Assembly (NCBI RefSeq): GCF_011059185.1
Contig: NZ_JAALFE010000005.1
Location: 179,199-243,198 of the forward strand
Length of the DNA stretch: 64,000 nt
Origin: Paragemmobacter kunshanensis
GTDB taxonomy: Bacteria; Pseudomonadota; Alphaproteobacteria; Rhodobacterales; Rhodobacteraceae
Direction: 5' to 3'
Shown: piece after piece, positions 26,430 through 34,366 of the stretch
Layout: each line of letters starts with the position of its first letter
How positions within the stretch are numbered: position 1 is the first letter of the stretch
Program-made: the position numbers and the translations under genes
Notes under the pieces: generated by a model
Database searches by the model: none
Seen by the model: the letters and a program-made list of their open reading frames with translations, nothing else
Told to the model about the DNA's origin: nothing

Positions 26430-27506
26430 ATGACACGCATCCACTCCATAGACCTGCTCAAGCTGATCGTCGCCATCGGGGTCGTCTGGGCCCATGCCAC
26501 GCTGACCATCGGCAACTTCTCACCGGCGATCTACGTCTTCGGGCAGGGCCTCGTGCGGATGACCGTGCCGATCTTCGCGCTGGTCTCGGGCTTCCTGTTC
26601 CACTCCACCTTCCGGAATGCCCGGATCAAGGGCTGGCTCCTGCGCCTTCTGGCCGTCTATCTCTTCTGGTGCCTCTTCTACTTCCCCTTCTGGAAGGCCG
26701 ATGCCACCAGCCCGACCGCCATCCTCGAACACCTGGTCTTCGGCCCGCTCCACCTGTGGTACATGGCCGCCCTCGGCATCGCGCTGACCCTGCTCACCGT
26801 GGTGATCAAGCTCAGCCATGATGACGCCCAGGCCAACCGGCGCCTGCTCTGGCTGGCAATCGCCGGGCTTGCGGTCGGATCGGCGCTGCAGGTCGCGGAT
26901 TTCTTCACGCCGCTCAGCATCCCGCTCAACGCCTATCGCAACGGGCTGTTCCTGGGCTTTCCCTATGCCGCCTTCGGCTTTCTCATCGCCAGGCATATCC
27001 ATCGGCACGGCATGGCCCGCCTGCCCGGGCTGGGCGCGCTCGCGGCGCTGTTCCTGCTTCTCGCCCTGCTCCGCATGGCAGAAGCCTGGCTCGCCCTGCA
27101 AGGCTTCGGCATGACCGTCGTTCCCGATTTTCCGCCCCTCGCCCTGGCCTTCGCCGCAACCACGCTTCTGGCCACGCTGCGCCTCGACTTGCCGCCCGCG
27201 CCGGTCAATCTCGGCTTCCTGTCGATGATGATCTATTTCCTGCACATGGCGGTGATCTTCGCCTGCCTGCATTTCGGGCTGCATGACCCCTCGGCGCTCT
27301 TCTTCGTCAGCGCGGCCCTGCCCGGCCTCTTCGGCCTTCTCTTCCTGCAGGCCCTGCGCGCCCTGCAGGCCCGCCTTCCGGGCCTGGGCGACCGCAACAT
27401 CCTGGGCTGGCGACACATGACCCCCCAGCCCCGCGCCGCCGCGGCCGACGCTTCCGCCACCGCCGCACCCGGCACCAGCCCGGACAGCCCCCGCCCGCAA
27501 TCCTGA
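26430..27506 (+). CDS. acyltransferase family 3 membrane protein
   Basis: 358 residues with about ten hydrophobic helices, matching membrane acyltransferases that O-acylate sugars or other surface molecules. The start IHSIDLLKLIVAIGVVWAHA carries the conserved early His in a membrane helix. FALVSGFLFHSTFR and HLWYMAALGIALTLL are further family blocks. The last ~45 residues are a Pro/Ala-rich soluble tail. No polysaccharide gene cluster adjoins it, so the acceptor is unknown. It stands alone, followed by tRNA-Arg on the opposite strand. Confidence 0.8.
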   Translation: MTRIHSIDLLKLIVAIGVVWAHATLTIGNFSPAIYVFGQGLVRMTVPIFALVSGFLFHSTFRNARIKGWLLRLLAVYLFWCLFYFPFWKADATSPTAILEHLVFGPLHLWYMAALGIALTLLTVVIKLSHDDAQANRRLLWLAIAGLAVGSALQVADFFTPLSIPLNAYRNGLFLGFPYAAFGFLIARHIHRHGMARLPGLGALAALFLLLALLRMAEAWLALQGFGMTVVPDFPPLALAFAATTLLATLRLDLPPAPVNLGFLSMMIYFLHMAVIFACLHFGLHDPSALFFVSAALPGLFGLLFLQALRALQARLPGLGDRNILGWRHMTPQPRAAAADASATAAPGTSPDSPRPQS

Positions 27507-27587
27507 TCCCGCGCTGACCTGCACGGCACAAGGACCGACCCCGCACCCCGCAGGGATGCGCCGCTCTGACGATGTCTGTGAAGGAAA

Positions 27588-27664
27588 TGGCGGACCCGGA
27601 GCGATTCGAACGCCCGACCCTCAGATTCGTAGTCTGATGCTCTATCCAGCTGAGCTACGGGTCC
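27588..27664 (-). tRNA. tRNA-Arg (anticodon ACG)
   Basis: 77 nt on the minus strand. Acceptor arms GGACCCG and CGGGTCC pair fully. The D-arm has GCTC-AGCTGGAT-GAGC, the anticodon loop CTACGAA gives anticodon ACG (A34 probably read as inosine), and the T-loop TTCGAATC is standard. The 3' CCA is encoded (27590-27588 on the minus strand). Confidence 0.97.
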
Positions 27665-27683
27665 GTCTTGGCGCTGCGTTTAG

Positions 27684-27699
27684 CCCCGGTCGCCCGGGG
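27684..27699. terminator. stem-loop between the histidine kinase gene and tRNA-Arg
   Basis: CCCCGG-TCGC-CCGGGG, a perfect 6-bp stem with a 4-nt loop, 22 bp after the kinase stop and 19 bp before the 5' end of the tRNA (minus strand). No T-run follows, so it could instead be a processing signal. Confidence 0.4.
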
Positions 27700-27721
27700 G
27701 CGCAAGGGGAAAAACGAAGCG

Positions 27722-29143
27722 TCACGCCACCTCTTCCCCCGCCAGCCGCTTCGGCAGCCGGATCAGGAATTCCGTCCCCTCGGCATCGCTGCGCGCCAGA
27801 TCCAGCCGCCCGCCATGCCCGCGCACCAGTTCCGCCGCGATGGCAAGGCCAAGCCCCGTGCCCCCCTTGCGCGCGCCGCCCTGAAAGGCCTCGAACAGAT
27901 GCTCCTTGGCGCGCGGCGGCAGGCCCGGCCCGGTATCGCCCACCCGGATCCACCAGTCCTGCTCGTCCTCGCCGCCCGACAGTTCGATCGTGCCGCCCTG
28001 CCCCGTCGCCTCGATCGCCTGCCGCGCATTGCGCACCAGATTGGACAGCACCCGATACAGTTGCTCGCTGTCGGCCCGGATCATCAGCCCCGCCGGAATG
28101 TCGATCAGACAGGCCACCGGCCCCGCCTCGGCCATCAGCCCCTCGCCCTCGATCACATCTTCGGCCAGCACCCGCAGCGCAAAGCGCTTCAACTGCGGCG
28201 GCGCCTCCTCGGCCTTGCCGAAGGCCAGCGTGGATTCGCACAGCGACACCGCGCGCGAGATCGACCCCACCAGCTTCGGCGCCGCCCGCGCCACCGCCGG
28301 ATCGGCGCTCGCCTCCAGCCGGTCGGCGAACAACTGCGCCGTGGTCAGGATGTTGCGCAGGTCATGGCTGATCTTGGCCACCGCGCCGCCCAGTTGCGCC
28401 AGCCGCTCCTTCTGCCGCAACGCCCCCGTCAGCTGCGTCTGCATCGAGGCCAGCGCCTCCTCTGCCACGCGCAATTCCTCCACCTCGGCCGAAGGTGCGA
28501 TCACCCGCCGCGCATCCTCGGGCGCCTCGGCATAGGCCGTCATGTGCCGCACCACGCGCCGGATCGGCACGACCAGCAGCCGCTGCACCGCCAGGAACAG
28601 CAACAGCGCCGTCACCACCGAAATCAGCGCCGAAAGGAACAGGATGCGCAGCCCGTATTCCACCATCGCCACGCGCAGCGGGCCGGTCTGCATCGTGATC
28701 TCGATCAGCAGCCCCGCATCCTGCACCGGATTGCCGATCACCCGAATCACCCGGTTCTCCGGATCCAGCAGCACACCCCCCGCATCGCGGATCAATTCCC
28801 ACGGCCCCGCCATGCGCAGATCGAAAGTGTCATGGATCGGCGCCGGAATCGGCGATGACAGCACCAGTTGCCGCACTTCGTCGCGCCGCAGCACCACGTT
28901 GAAGACCTCGGCATTCTTCAGAAGCTCCGCCTCCAGATCCTCGCCCACCGTGGCATCCTCGGCCGCCAGCAGCGCAAGCGAGGCGATCTGCGCCTTCTCC
29001 AGCCTCAGCAGCAGGTAATCCGCCCGGAACCGCGCGATGGACGGCACGAAGATCAGCACTTCGGCCAGCATGACAAAGGCCACCGTCAACAGCAGGAACC
29101 GCCCCGACAGCGTGTTCAGGAACCTGCCCCGACCAATGCGCAC
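27722..29143 (-). CDS. sensor histidine kinase
   Basis: 473 residues. An N-terminal transmembrane helix (about residues 15-35), a ~150-residue periplasmic sensor region, a second helix (near ILFLSALISVVTALLLFLAV), then a HAMP-like linker. The dimerisation helix holds the phospho-accepting His in KISHDLRNIL. The ATPase domain has the N box NLVRNARQAIEA, DTGPGLPP and GGTGLGLAIAAELVRGHGG. No response regulator lies next to it, so its partner is elsewhere. It probably shares a transcript with the oxidoreductase and TVP38 genes upstream, suggesting a redox or membrane-related signal. Confidence 0.9.
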   Translation of the reverse strand: MRIGRGRFLNTLSGRFLLLTVAFVMLAEVLIFVPSIARFRADYLLLRLEKAQIASLALLAAEDATVGEDLEAELLKNAEVFNVVLRRDEVRQLVLSSPIPAPIHDTFDLRMAGPWELIRDAGGVLLDPENRVIRVIGNPVQDAGLLIEITMQTGPLRVAMVEYGLRILFLSALISVVTALLLFLAVQRLLVVPIRRVVRHMTAYAEAPEDARRVIAPSAEVEELRVAEEALASMQTQLTGALRQKERLAQLGGAVAKISHDLRNILTTAQLFADRLEASADPAVARAAPKLVGSISRAVSLCESTLAFGKAEEAPPQLKRFALRVLAEDVIEGEGLMAEAGPVACLIDIPAGLMIRADSEQLYRVLSNLVRNARQAIEATGQGGTIELSGGEDEQDWWIRVGDTGPGLPPRAKEHLFEAFQGGARKGGTGLGLAIAAELVRGHGGRLDLARSDAEGTEFLIRLPKRLAGEEVA

Positions 29144-29193
29144 TGCACCCGTCCTCCGCCACAGGATGCCGACGCACCCACACCATGGCCCCG

Positions 29194-30615
29194 TCAGGGC
29201 AGGATGCGCTGCACCAGCCCCACGAACCGCTTCAACGCAGGGTTATCAAAGAGCTTCGGCGAAAAATAGGCTCCTGCCGCGCGTTTGCCGATCTCCGCCA
29301 AGGTCGGATAGGGCAGAACCACCCCCGCCAGCGCCGAAACCTTCATCCGCGCCGATACCGCCAGCGCCAGCGGCGCCAGAACCTCGCCCGCATGGGGGCC
29401 AACCACCGTCGCCCCGACGACCCGCCCCTTCGCGATCATCACCTTGGCAAAGCCCCCGCCCGCCCGCATCGCCTGCGCCCGGTCATTGTGATGGAACTCC
29501 GACCGGCTGACGGTCAGCCTCTCGCCCCAGATCGCCCGCGCCGCCGCCTCGTCCGGCCCCACCTGCGCCAGTTCCGGATCGGTAAAGGTCACGCGCGGGA
29601 TATGGTCCGTCCGCGCCTTGGCGGGCAGGCCCAGCACCGCCTGCCGGATCACGATCCCCGCATGATAGCCCGCCAGATGCGTGAACTGCATGCCCCCCGC
29701 CGCATCGCCCACGGCAAAGACCCGCCGGTTGCTGGTCGATCGCAGATTGGCCCCCACCGTCACGCCCCGCGCGTCATGCGCCACGCCCGCGGCCTCCAGC
29801 CCCAGCCCCTCCAGCGCCACCCGGCGCCCCGCCGCCACCAGAAGATGCGTCCCCGCGATCACCGTGCCATCGGCCAGCACGGCCTCCACCCCCGGCTCCA
29901 GCGCCCGCAACCGCACCACGCCCTTCCCCTCGACGATCCGCACCCCCTCGGCGCGCAGCGCCTCCAGCACCACCGCCGCCGCCTCCGGGTCTTCCCGGCC
30001 CAGCGCGCGCCCCGCCTCGATCACCGTCACCGCGCAGCCCAGCCGCCGATGCGCCTGCGCCATCTCCATGCCAATCGGTCCGCCCCCCAGGATCAGCAGA
30101 TGCCCCGGCCGCTCGCGCAACCCGAACACAGTCTCATTGGTCAGGTAAGGCACCGACTCGATCCCCGGCACCGGCGGCACCACCGCCCGCGATCCCGTGG
30201 CAATCACGAATCGCCGCGCCAGAATGCGCCGCCCCCCCGCCTCCACGGCTTTCGGCGACACGAACCGCGCCCAATCGCGGATCACCTCGCAGCCCAGGCC
30301 CTCGAACCGCTCCTGGCTGTCCACCGGCGCGATCCCGGCGATCACCCCCGCCACATGATCCTTCACCGCGCCGAAATCCACCACCGGTTCCACCGCCGCC
30401 ACGCCGAACCGCACCGATGCGCGCTGCACCTCTGCCGCCTCGGCCGCCGCGATCAGCGCCTTCGACGGAACACAGCCCGCATTCAGGCAATCCCCGCCCA
30501 TCTCGGCCCCTTCGATCAGCACGACCCGCGCGCCCATCTGCACCGCGCCCGCCGCCACCGACAGACCGCCCGACCCGGCCCCGATCACGCAGATATCCGT
30601 CCTGATCTCCTGCAT
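29194..30615 (-). CDS. FAD-dependent pyridine nucleotide-disulfide oxidoreductase (mercuric reductase/dihydrolipoamide dehydrogenase-like)
   Basis: 473 residues. The FAD motif GAGSGGLSVAAGAVQMG lies at the N-terminus. The redox-active pair is in GGDCLNAGCVPSKAL, the NAD(P) motif is LGGGPIGMEMAQAHRRLG, and VFAVGDAAGG is the second FAD motif. The usual HxxxxE active-site pair at the C-terminus is not conserved (VLPYPTLAEIGKRA), as in related proteins paired with TVP38. It is not next to 2-oxoacid dehydrogenase genes, so it is not the housekeeping E3. It starts 3 bp after the TVP38 stop. Confidence 0.87.
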   Translation of the reverse strand: MQEIRTDICVIGAGSGGLSVAAGAVQMGARVVLIEGAEMGGDCLNAGCVPSKALIAAAEAAEVQRASVRFGVAAVEPVVDFGAVKDHVAGVIAGIAPVDSQERFEGLGCEVIRDWARFVSPKAVEAGGRRILARRFVIATGSRAVVPPVPGIESVPYLTNETVFGLRERPGHLLILGGGPIGMEMAQAHRRLGCAVTVIEAGRALGREDPEAAAVVLEALRAEGVRIVEGKGVVRLRALEPGVEAVLADGTVIAGTHLLVAAGRRVALEGLGLEAAGVAHDARGVTVGANLRSTSNRRVFAVGDAAGGMQFTHLAGYHAGIVIRQAVLGLPAKARTDHIPRVTFTDPELAQVGPDEAAARAIWGERLTVSRSEFHHNDRAQAMRAGGGFAKVMIAKGRVVGATVVGPHAGEVLAPLALAVSARMKVSALAGVVLPYPTLAEIGKRAAGAYFSPKLFDNPALKRFVGLVQRILP

Positions 30616-30618
30616 CGC

Positions 30619-31362
30619 TCACAACTCCCGGCGCCGCAGGGCGCGCACCACCATGGGCATGACCCCCAGCGCCACCAGCCCCAGGATGGGCCACAGCACA
30701 TAGGGCTCCAGGAACAGCCCGAAATCGGGCTGCCCCCCGGTCGCAAACACATCCCCCAGCCCCGACCCGACCGATGTCAGCACAAGCGCCCCCGGCACGA
30801 TCCCCAGCGCCGTCGTCACCGCAAAGCGGAACAGCGACACGTTCAGCAGCGCGGGAATCAGGTTCGCCATGAAGAAGGGCACGATGGGCGTCACGCGCAT
30901 CAGGAACAGCACCTCCCATTCGTTGCGCGCCAGCGCCGCCCGCAGCCGCGCCACCTTGCCGCCCTGCATCTCGATCTTCGCCGCCAGCCTTGCGCCAAAG
31001 CCCGCCCGCGCCGCCAGGAACAGCAGCACCGCCCCCAGCGTGGCCCCCGCCAGATTGAACAGCACGCCGGGAAACAGTCCGAACAGGAAACCGCCCGTCA
31101 GCGTGGCCACCGTCGCGCCCGGCAGCGAAAAGGCCACGATCGCCACATAGGCCAGCAGGAATGCCCCCACCGCCAGCCCGTAATGGGCATCGCGATAGGC
31201 CAAGAGCGTCTCGCGATGCAGCGCCAGCGCCTCGAAGGACAGGCTGTCGCGCAGGAACACCGCCCCCAGCCCCGCCGCCAGCAGCAGCACCAGCACGGGA
31301 ATCATCCGGCGCAGGGATCGGTCGGCTTCGGGCGCGGGGCGGGGCGGATCAGGGTTTTCCAT
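30619..31362 (-). CDS. TVP38/TMEM64 family membrane protein
   Basis: 247 residues with five to six hydrophobic helices, of the TVP38/TMEM64 (VTT/SNARE-associated) family related to DedA proteins. The central block FSLPGATVATLTGGFLFGLFPG and the following FLMRVTPIVPFFMANLIPALL are diagnostic. Such proteins are often found next to, or fused with, FAD-dependent disulfide oxidoreductases, exactly as here. The molecular role is unknown; lipid scrambling is known for eukaryotic relatives. The ATG at 31362 is chosen by family length. It diverges from rpmH. Confidence 0.88.
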   Translation of the reverse strand: MENPDPPRPAPEADRSLRRMIPVLVLLLAAGLGAVFLRDSLSFEALALHRETLLAYRDAHYGLAVGAFLLAYVAIVAFSLPGATVATLTGGFLFGLFPGVLFNLAGATLGAVLLFLAARAGFGARLAAKIEMQGGKVARLRAALARNEWEVLFLMRVTPIVPFFMANLIPALLNVSLFRFAVTTALGIVPGALVLTSVGSGLGDVFATGGQPDFGLFLEPYVLWPILGLVALGVMPMVVRALRRREL

Positions 31363-31490
31363 CCCGCCAAGATGGCCAAAACCCGCCCATCCCGCCACCC
31401 GCCTCACGCCGCCTTGATGCAAGCCCCCCGCTTTGCAACATTCCCGCCCGATCCGACGCGAAATGTTGCAGAAAATCGCCTCGCCCCGCG

Positions 31491-31519
31491 TTGACTTGCC
31501 ACCGAACCCCCCGTAAAGG
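31491..31519 (+). promoter_or_regulatory. predicted sigma70-type promoter of rpmH-rnpA
   Basis: TTGACT (31491-31496) and TAAAGG (31514-31519) are 17 bp apart, and the ATG of rpmH lies 70 bp after the -10. The -35 matches consensus at five of six positions. Transcription would start near 31526. Confidence 0.55.
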
Positions 31520-31589
31520 ACGGGCTTCGAATAGAAGGGGCGCTCGAATCCGTCGGGTTTGCGCTGCCTGAGTGATACGGAGAGCCGCG

Positions 31590-31724
31590 ATGAAGCGCAC
31601 TTACCAACCGTCGAACCTGGTCCGCAAGCGCCGCCACGGGTTCCGCGCCCGCATGGCCACCAAGGGCGGCCGCCTCGTCCTGGCCGCGCGCCGCGCCAAG
31701 GGCCGCAAGCGCCTGTCCGCCTGA
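31590..31724 (+). CDS. rpmH: 50S ribosomal protein L34
   Basis: 44 residues, strongly basic: [19 protein letters not shown] followed by an Arg/Lys-rich end ([11 protein letters not shown]). This is the complete, invariant L34, too short for many automatic calls. ACGGAGAG before the ATG is the ribosome-binding site. It is followed after 28 bp by rnpA, the usual rpmH-rnpA-yidD order. Confidence 0.97.
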   Translation: MKRTYQPSNLVRKRRHGFRARMATKGGRLVLAARRAKGRKRLSA

Positions 31725-31752
31725 TCCCTTCCACGGTCCTCCGGGGCCGGAC

Positions 31753-32184
31753 ATGGGTAACGCGATGACACCGCCGATGGACACGGGCAAAGGCGACCCC
31801 GCCGAAGCGCCCGCCGCTCCGTCGGCGGTTTCGCTTTGCCCGCTGCTCACCTTGCAGAAACGCGCCGATTTCCTGCGCGCCGCCTCTGCCCGCAGACAGG
31901 GAACCGGGGGTTTCCTCCTGCAGGCCCGCAATCGCGGCGATGGTCAGGCCATCGTCCGCATCGGCTTCACCGCCTCGAAGAAGATCGGCAATGCCGTGAT
32001 GCGCAACCGCGCCAAGCGCCGCCTGCGCGCGCTGGCGCGCGACATCCTCCCCCCGCTCGCCCAACCCGGTTGGGACTATGTCCTCGTCGCCCGGCCCGAG
32101 GCGACGGTGACCCGCGACTTCGCCACCCTGCGCGAAGACCTGCGCGCCGCCCTCGCCTCCGTCCATCAGGCCCGCGCGAAATGA
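31753..32184 (+). CDS. rnpA: ribonuclease P protein component
   Basis: RnpA is the protein cofactor of RNase P, which matures tRNA 5' ends. The signature KKIGNAVMRNRAKRRLRAL (about residues 76-94) is the RNA-binding RNR motif, and LQKRADFLRAASARR is the N-terminal leader-binding part. The protein is at most 143 residues; the true start may be the ATG at 31765, since the first ~25 residues are a variable Pro/Ala-rich extension. It overlaps yidD by ATGA. Confidence 0.93.
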   Translation: MGNAMTPPMDTGKGDPAEAPAAPSAVSLCPLLTLQKRADFLRAASARRQGTGGFLLQARNRGDGQAIVRIGFTASKKIGNAVMRNRAKRRLRALARDILPPLAQPGWDYVLVARPEATVTRDFATLREDLRAALASVHQARAK

Positions 32185-32426
32185 CCCCCCTCGCGCGCCT
32201 CCTCGCCCTTCCGGTGCGCGCCTATCGCCTGATCCTGTCGCCCTGGGTCGGCCACGGCTGCCGCTTCCAGCCCACCTGTTCGGCCTACGCGCTCGAGGCG
32301 CTGGAACGCCACGGCGGCCTCAAGGGCGGCTATCTCACGGTCCACCGCATCTGCCGCTGCCACCCCTGGGGCGGCCACGGCTATGACCCCGTGCCGGGCA
32401 GCGATCCGGAGCATGACAGGCCCTGA
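32181..32426 (+). CDS. yidD: membrane protein insertion efficiency factor YidD
   Basis: 81 residues. A peripheral inner-membrane protein that assists YidC/Sec insertion. The N-terminal amphipathic helix (LARLLALPVRAYRLILSPW) precedes the family core CRFQPTCSAYALEAL and CRCHPWGGHGYDPVP with its conserved Cys residues. It starts within the stop of rnpA. yidC is on the same strand but 1.9 kb away, separated by inserted genes. Confidence 0.95.
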   Translation: MTPLARLLALPVRAYRLILSPWVGHGCRFQPTCSAYALEALERHGGLKGGYLTVHRICRCHPWGGHGYDPVPGSDPEHDRP

Positions 32427-32439
32427 CCCCGGCCCGCCA

Positions 32440-32670
32440 TCACTTGCGCTGGTTCAGATAACCCCACAGCGCCAGCGCAAGGAACCCCGCCAAAGCCGTG
32501 CCAAGAACGGACACAAGCAGGACCTTCGGATCCATCTCCAGCCACTGCGCCACCTTGATGACCAGAATGGCAAAGACCGAAAAATACAGGACGAAGGCAA
32601 ACTTGCCGATGTATTTATGCGCGCTCAACAAGACGATCACGCCAATCAAAGAAAGAACAAGACCTTCCAC
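32440..32670 (-). CDS. small membrane protein of unknown function, 76 residues
   Basis: The protein has two clear hydrophobic stretches (FAFVLYFSVFAILVIKVA and VSVLGTALAGFLALALWGYL) and a hydrophobic start (LVLSLIGVIVLLSAH), so it is probably a two- or three-helix membrane protein. It lies on the minus strand within the otherwise plus-strand rnpA-yidC region, and its DNA is less GC-rich than its neighbours. No family is recognised. Confidence 0.6.
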   Translation of the reverse strand: MEGLVLSLIGVIVLLSAHKYIGKFAFVLYFSVFAILVIKVAQWLEMDPKVLLVSVLGTALAGFLALALWGYLNQRK

Positions 32671-32717
32671 CCCGACACCCCTGACTCACTGCACACCGAC
32701 ACGGGGGGAACTGGGCG

Positions 32718-33266
32718 TCACTTCTTTTCAAAGAAGATCGACACATCCCCCACATCCACACCATAGCGCTTCATATAGGCCCGGTTGAACAGCCGATCCT
32801 CGCTCAACAGCCACATCCAGTCGTCAAACGTCACCCGCACGGTCTCCACACTCCCATCCGCCGCCGGCACCGGCAGGTCGATCGTATAGCGCCAGTTGAA
32901 CCGATCCCCCTTCTCCACCCCCGTGGCGACCCCGATCACCCCCGGCGCAGTCCCCTCCCAGGTCTCCTCGCCGGTCTTCTTCAGGGTCCAGACCCGCTGC
33001 TCGGTCGACCCGTCCTCATAGGTGAAATCCTCCACCAGCCGCAGCCTCTGCCCGTCCCAATCCCCCCGGATATCCGCCACGAACTGCCGCCGCACCGTGC
33101 CGAAGATGTCCTGGAACTGCCCATGCGCCACCAGCCGGCCGTCAAAGAACTCCTCCAGCTCCAGCTCCCGCGTCGAAAGCGATGCATCCTCCAGCGACGG
33201 CTTGCCCGCGCAGGCGGCAAGGAACGGGATCAGGGCAAGGGCAGCAACGATCTTCAACGGGCGCAT
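32718..33266 (-). CDS. DUF3833 family lipoprotein
   Basis: 182 residues. The N-terminal signal ends in the lipobox LAACAG, so the protein should be lipid-anchored at Cys (about residue 19). The rest is a beta-rich DUF3833 domain ([54 protein letters not shown]). Family function is unknown. The ATG at 33266, preceded by GGAGG, is clearly better than an in-frame start six codons upstream. It diverges from ttcA. Confidence 0.85.
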   Translation of the reverse strand: MRPLKIVAALALIPFLAACAGKPSLEDASLSTRELELEEFFDGRLVAHGQFQDIFGTVRRQFVADIRGDWDGQRLRLVEDFTYEDGSTEQRVWTLKKTGEETWEGTAPGVIGVATGVEKGDRFNWRYTIDLPVPAADGSVETVRVTFDDWMWLLSEDRLFNRAYMKRYGVDVGDVSIFFEKK

Positions 33267-33386
33267 GGGCAATCCTCCGGGCATTTCCCTTCATACGCAG
33301 CGCATCCCCGCCCGGATTGCCCAATCCCCGCCCTTCTGGCATATCCATGCCTCACTTCCCCGACACCCGCGCCAAAGGGCAGCCCG

Positions 33387-34256
33387 ATGCTGGACGATCT
33401 CGACGACATCCACCCGCTCTTCCACGGCGCCCCCACCTCGACCGAGTTCAAGAAGCTGCGCAAGCGCATCGTCCGCGAAACGCGCGAGGCGATCGAAACC
33501 TATGGCATGGTCAATCGCGGCGACCGCTGGCTGGTCTGCCTGTCCGGCGGCAAGGACAGCTACACCCTGCTCGCCGTGTTGCACGAACTCAAATGGCGCG
33601 GCCTTTTGCCCGTAGACCTGCTCGCCTGCAACCTTGACCAAGGGCAACCCGGTTTCCCCGCCACGGTCCTTCCCGAATTCCTCACCAAGATGGGCGTCCC
33701 CCACCGCATCGAATATCAGGACACCTATTCCATCGTCGTGGACAAGGTCCCCCAAGGCCGCACCTACTGCGCGCTCTGCTCGCGCCTGCGCCGCGGCAAC
33801 CTCTACCGCATCGCGCGGGAAGAGGGCTGCACGGCGGTCGTCCTCGGCCACCACCGCGACGACATCCTCGAAACCTTCTTCATGAACCTCTTCCACGGCG
33901 GCCGCCTTGCCACCATGCCGCCGAAACTGGTGAACGAAGACGGCGACCTGATGGTCCTGCGCCCCCTCGCCTTCGTCGCCGAACAGGATTGCGAGAAATT
34001 CGCCCGCGCCATGAACTACCCCATCATCCCCTGCGATCTCTGCGGGTCGCAGGAGGGCCTGCAACGCATGCAGGTCAAGAAACTGCTCGATGACTGGGAA
34101 TCCCGCACCCCCGGCCGCCGCAACGTCATGTTCCGCGCGCTGCAGAACGTGCGCCCCTCCCACCTCGCCGATCCGGCGATCTTCGACTTCCTCAACCTCG
34201 CCCCCGGCGCGGCGCAGCCCGGCACGGAAGACGGCCTCCCCCCCGCCCTGCGCTGA
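33387..34256 (+). CDS. ttcA: tRNA 2-thiocytidine(32) synthetase
   Basis: 289 residues. TtcA adenylates C32 of tRNA and inserts sulfur. The ATP-pyrophosphatase loop is [12 protein letters not shown] (about residues 51-62). Four Cys in two CxxC pairs (CALC near residue 130, CDLC near 220) can hold the Fe-S cluster used by Ttc[16 protein letters not shown] is a further family block. The ATG at 33387 is chosen over a much longer upstream frame that would overlap the DUF3833 gene. Confidence 0.93.
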   Translation: MLDDLDDIHPLFHGAPTSTEFKKLRKRIVRETREAIETYGMVNRGDRWLVCLSGGKDSYTLLAVLHELKWRGLLPVDLLACNLDQGQPGFPATVLPEFLTKMGVPHRIEYQDTYSIVVDKVPQGRTYCALCSRLRRGNLYRIAREEGCTAVVLGHHRDDILETFFMNLFHGGRLATMPPKLVNEDGDLMVLRPLAFVAEQDCEKFARAMNYPIIPCDLCGSQEGLQRMQVKKLLDDWESRTPGRRNVMFRALQNVRPSHLADPAIFDFLNLAPGAAQPGTEDGLPPALR

Positions 34257-34286
34257 TCACTTTCCCCCCTGCGCCCCCGCCGCGCA

Positions 34287-34310
34287 GGCGAAAGGCCTTG
34301 ACCTTTCGCC
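34287..34310. terminator. stem-loop between ttcA and yidC
   Basis: GGCGAAAGG, loop CCTTGA, CCTTTCGCC: a perfect 9-bp stem, 30 bp after the ttcA stop, followed by a C-run and TTCTGTTG. It could terminate ttcA. Confidence 0.6.
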
Positions 34311-34366
34311 CCCCCTTCTGTTGAAGCAGCGCTGACCCTTTTTCCCAACGGCGGCAGTCTTCCCCA

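Noticed and set aside
29185..31494. A 769-codon plus-strand frame opposite the oxidoreductase and TVP38 genes
   Set aside because: Composition (His, Arg, Pro, Gln) is that of a shadow, and the minus-strand genes have clear motifs.
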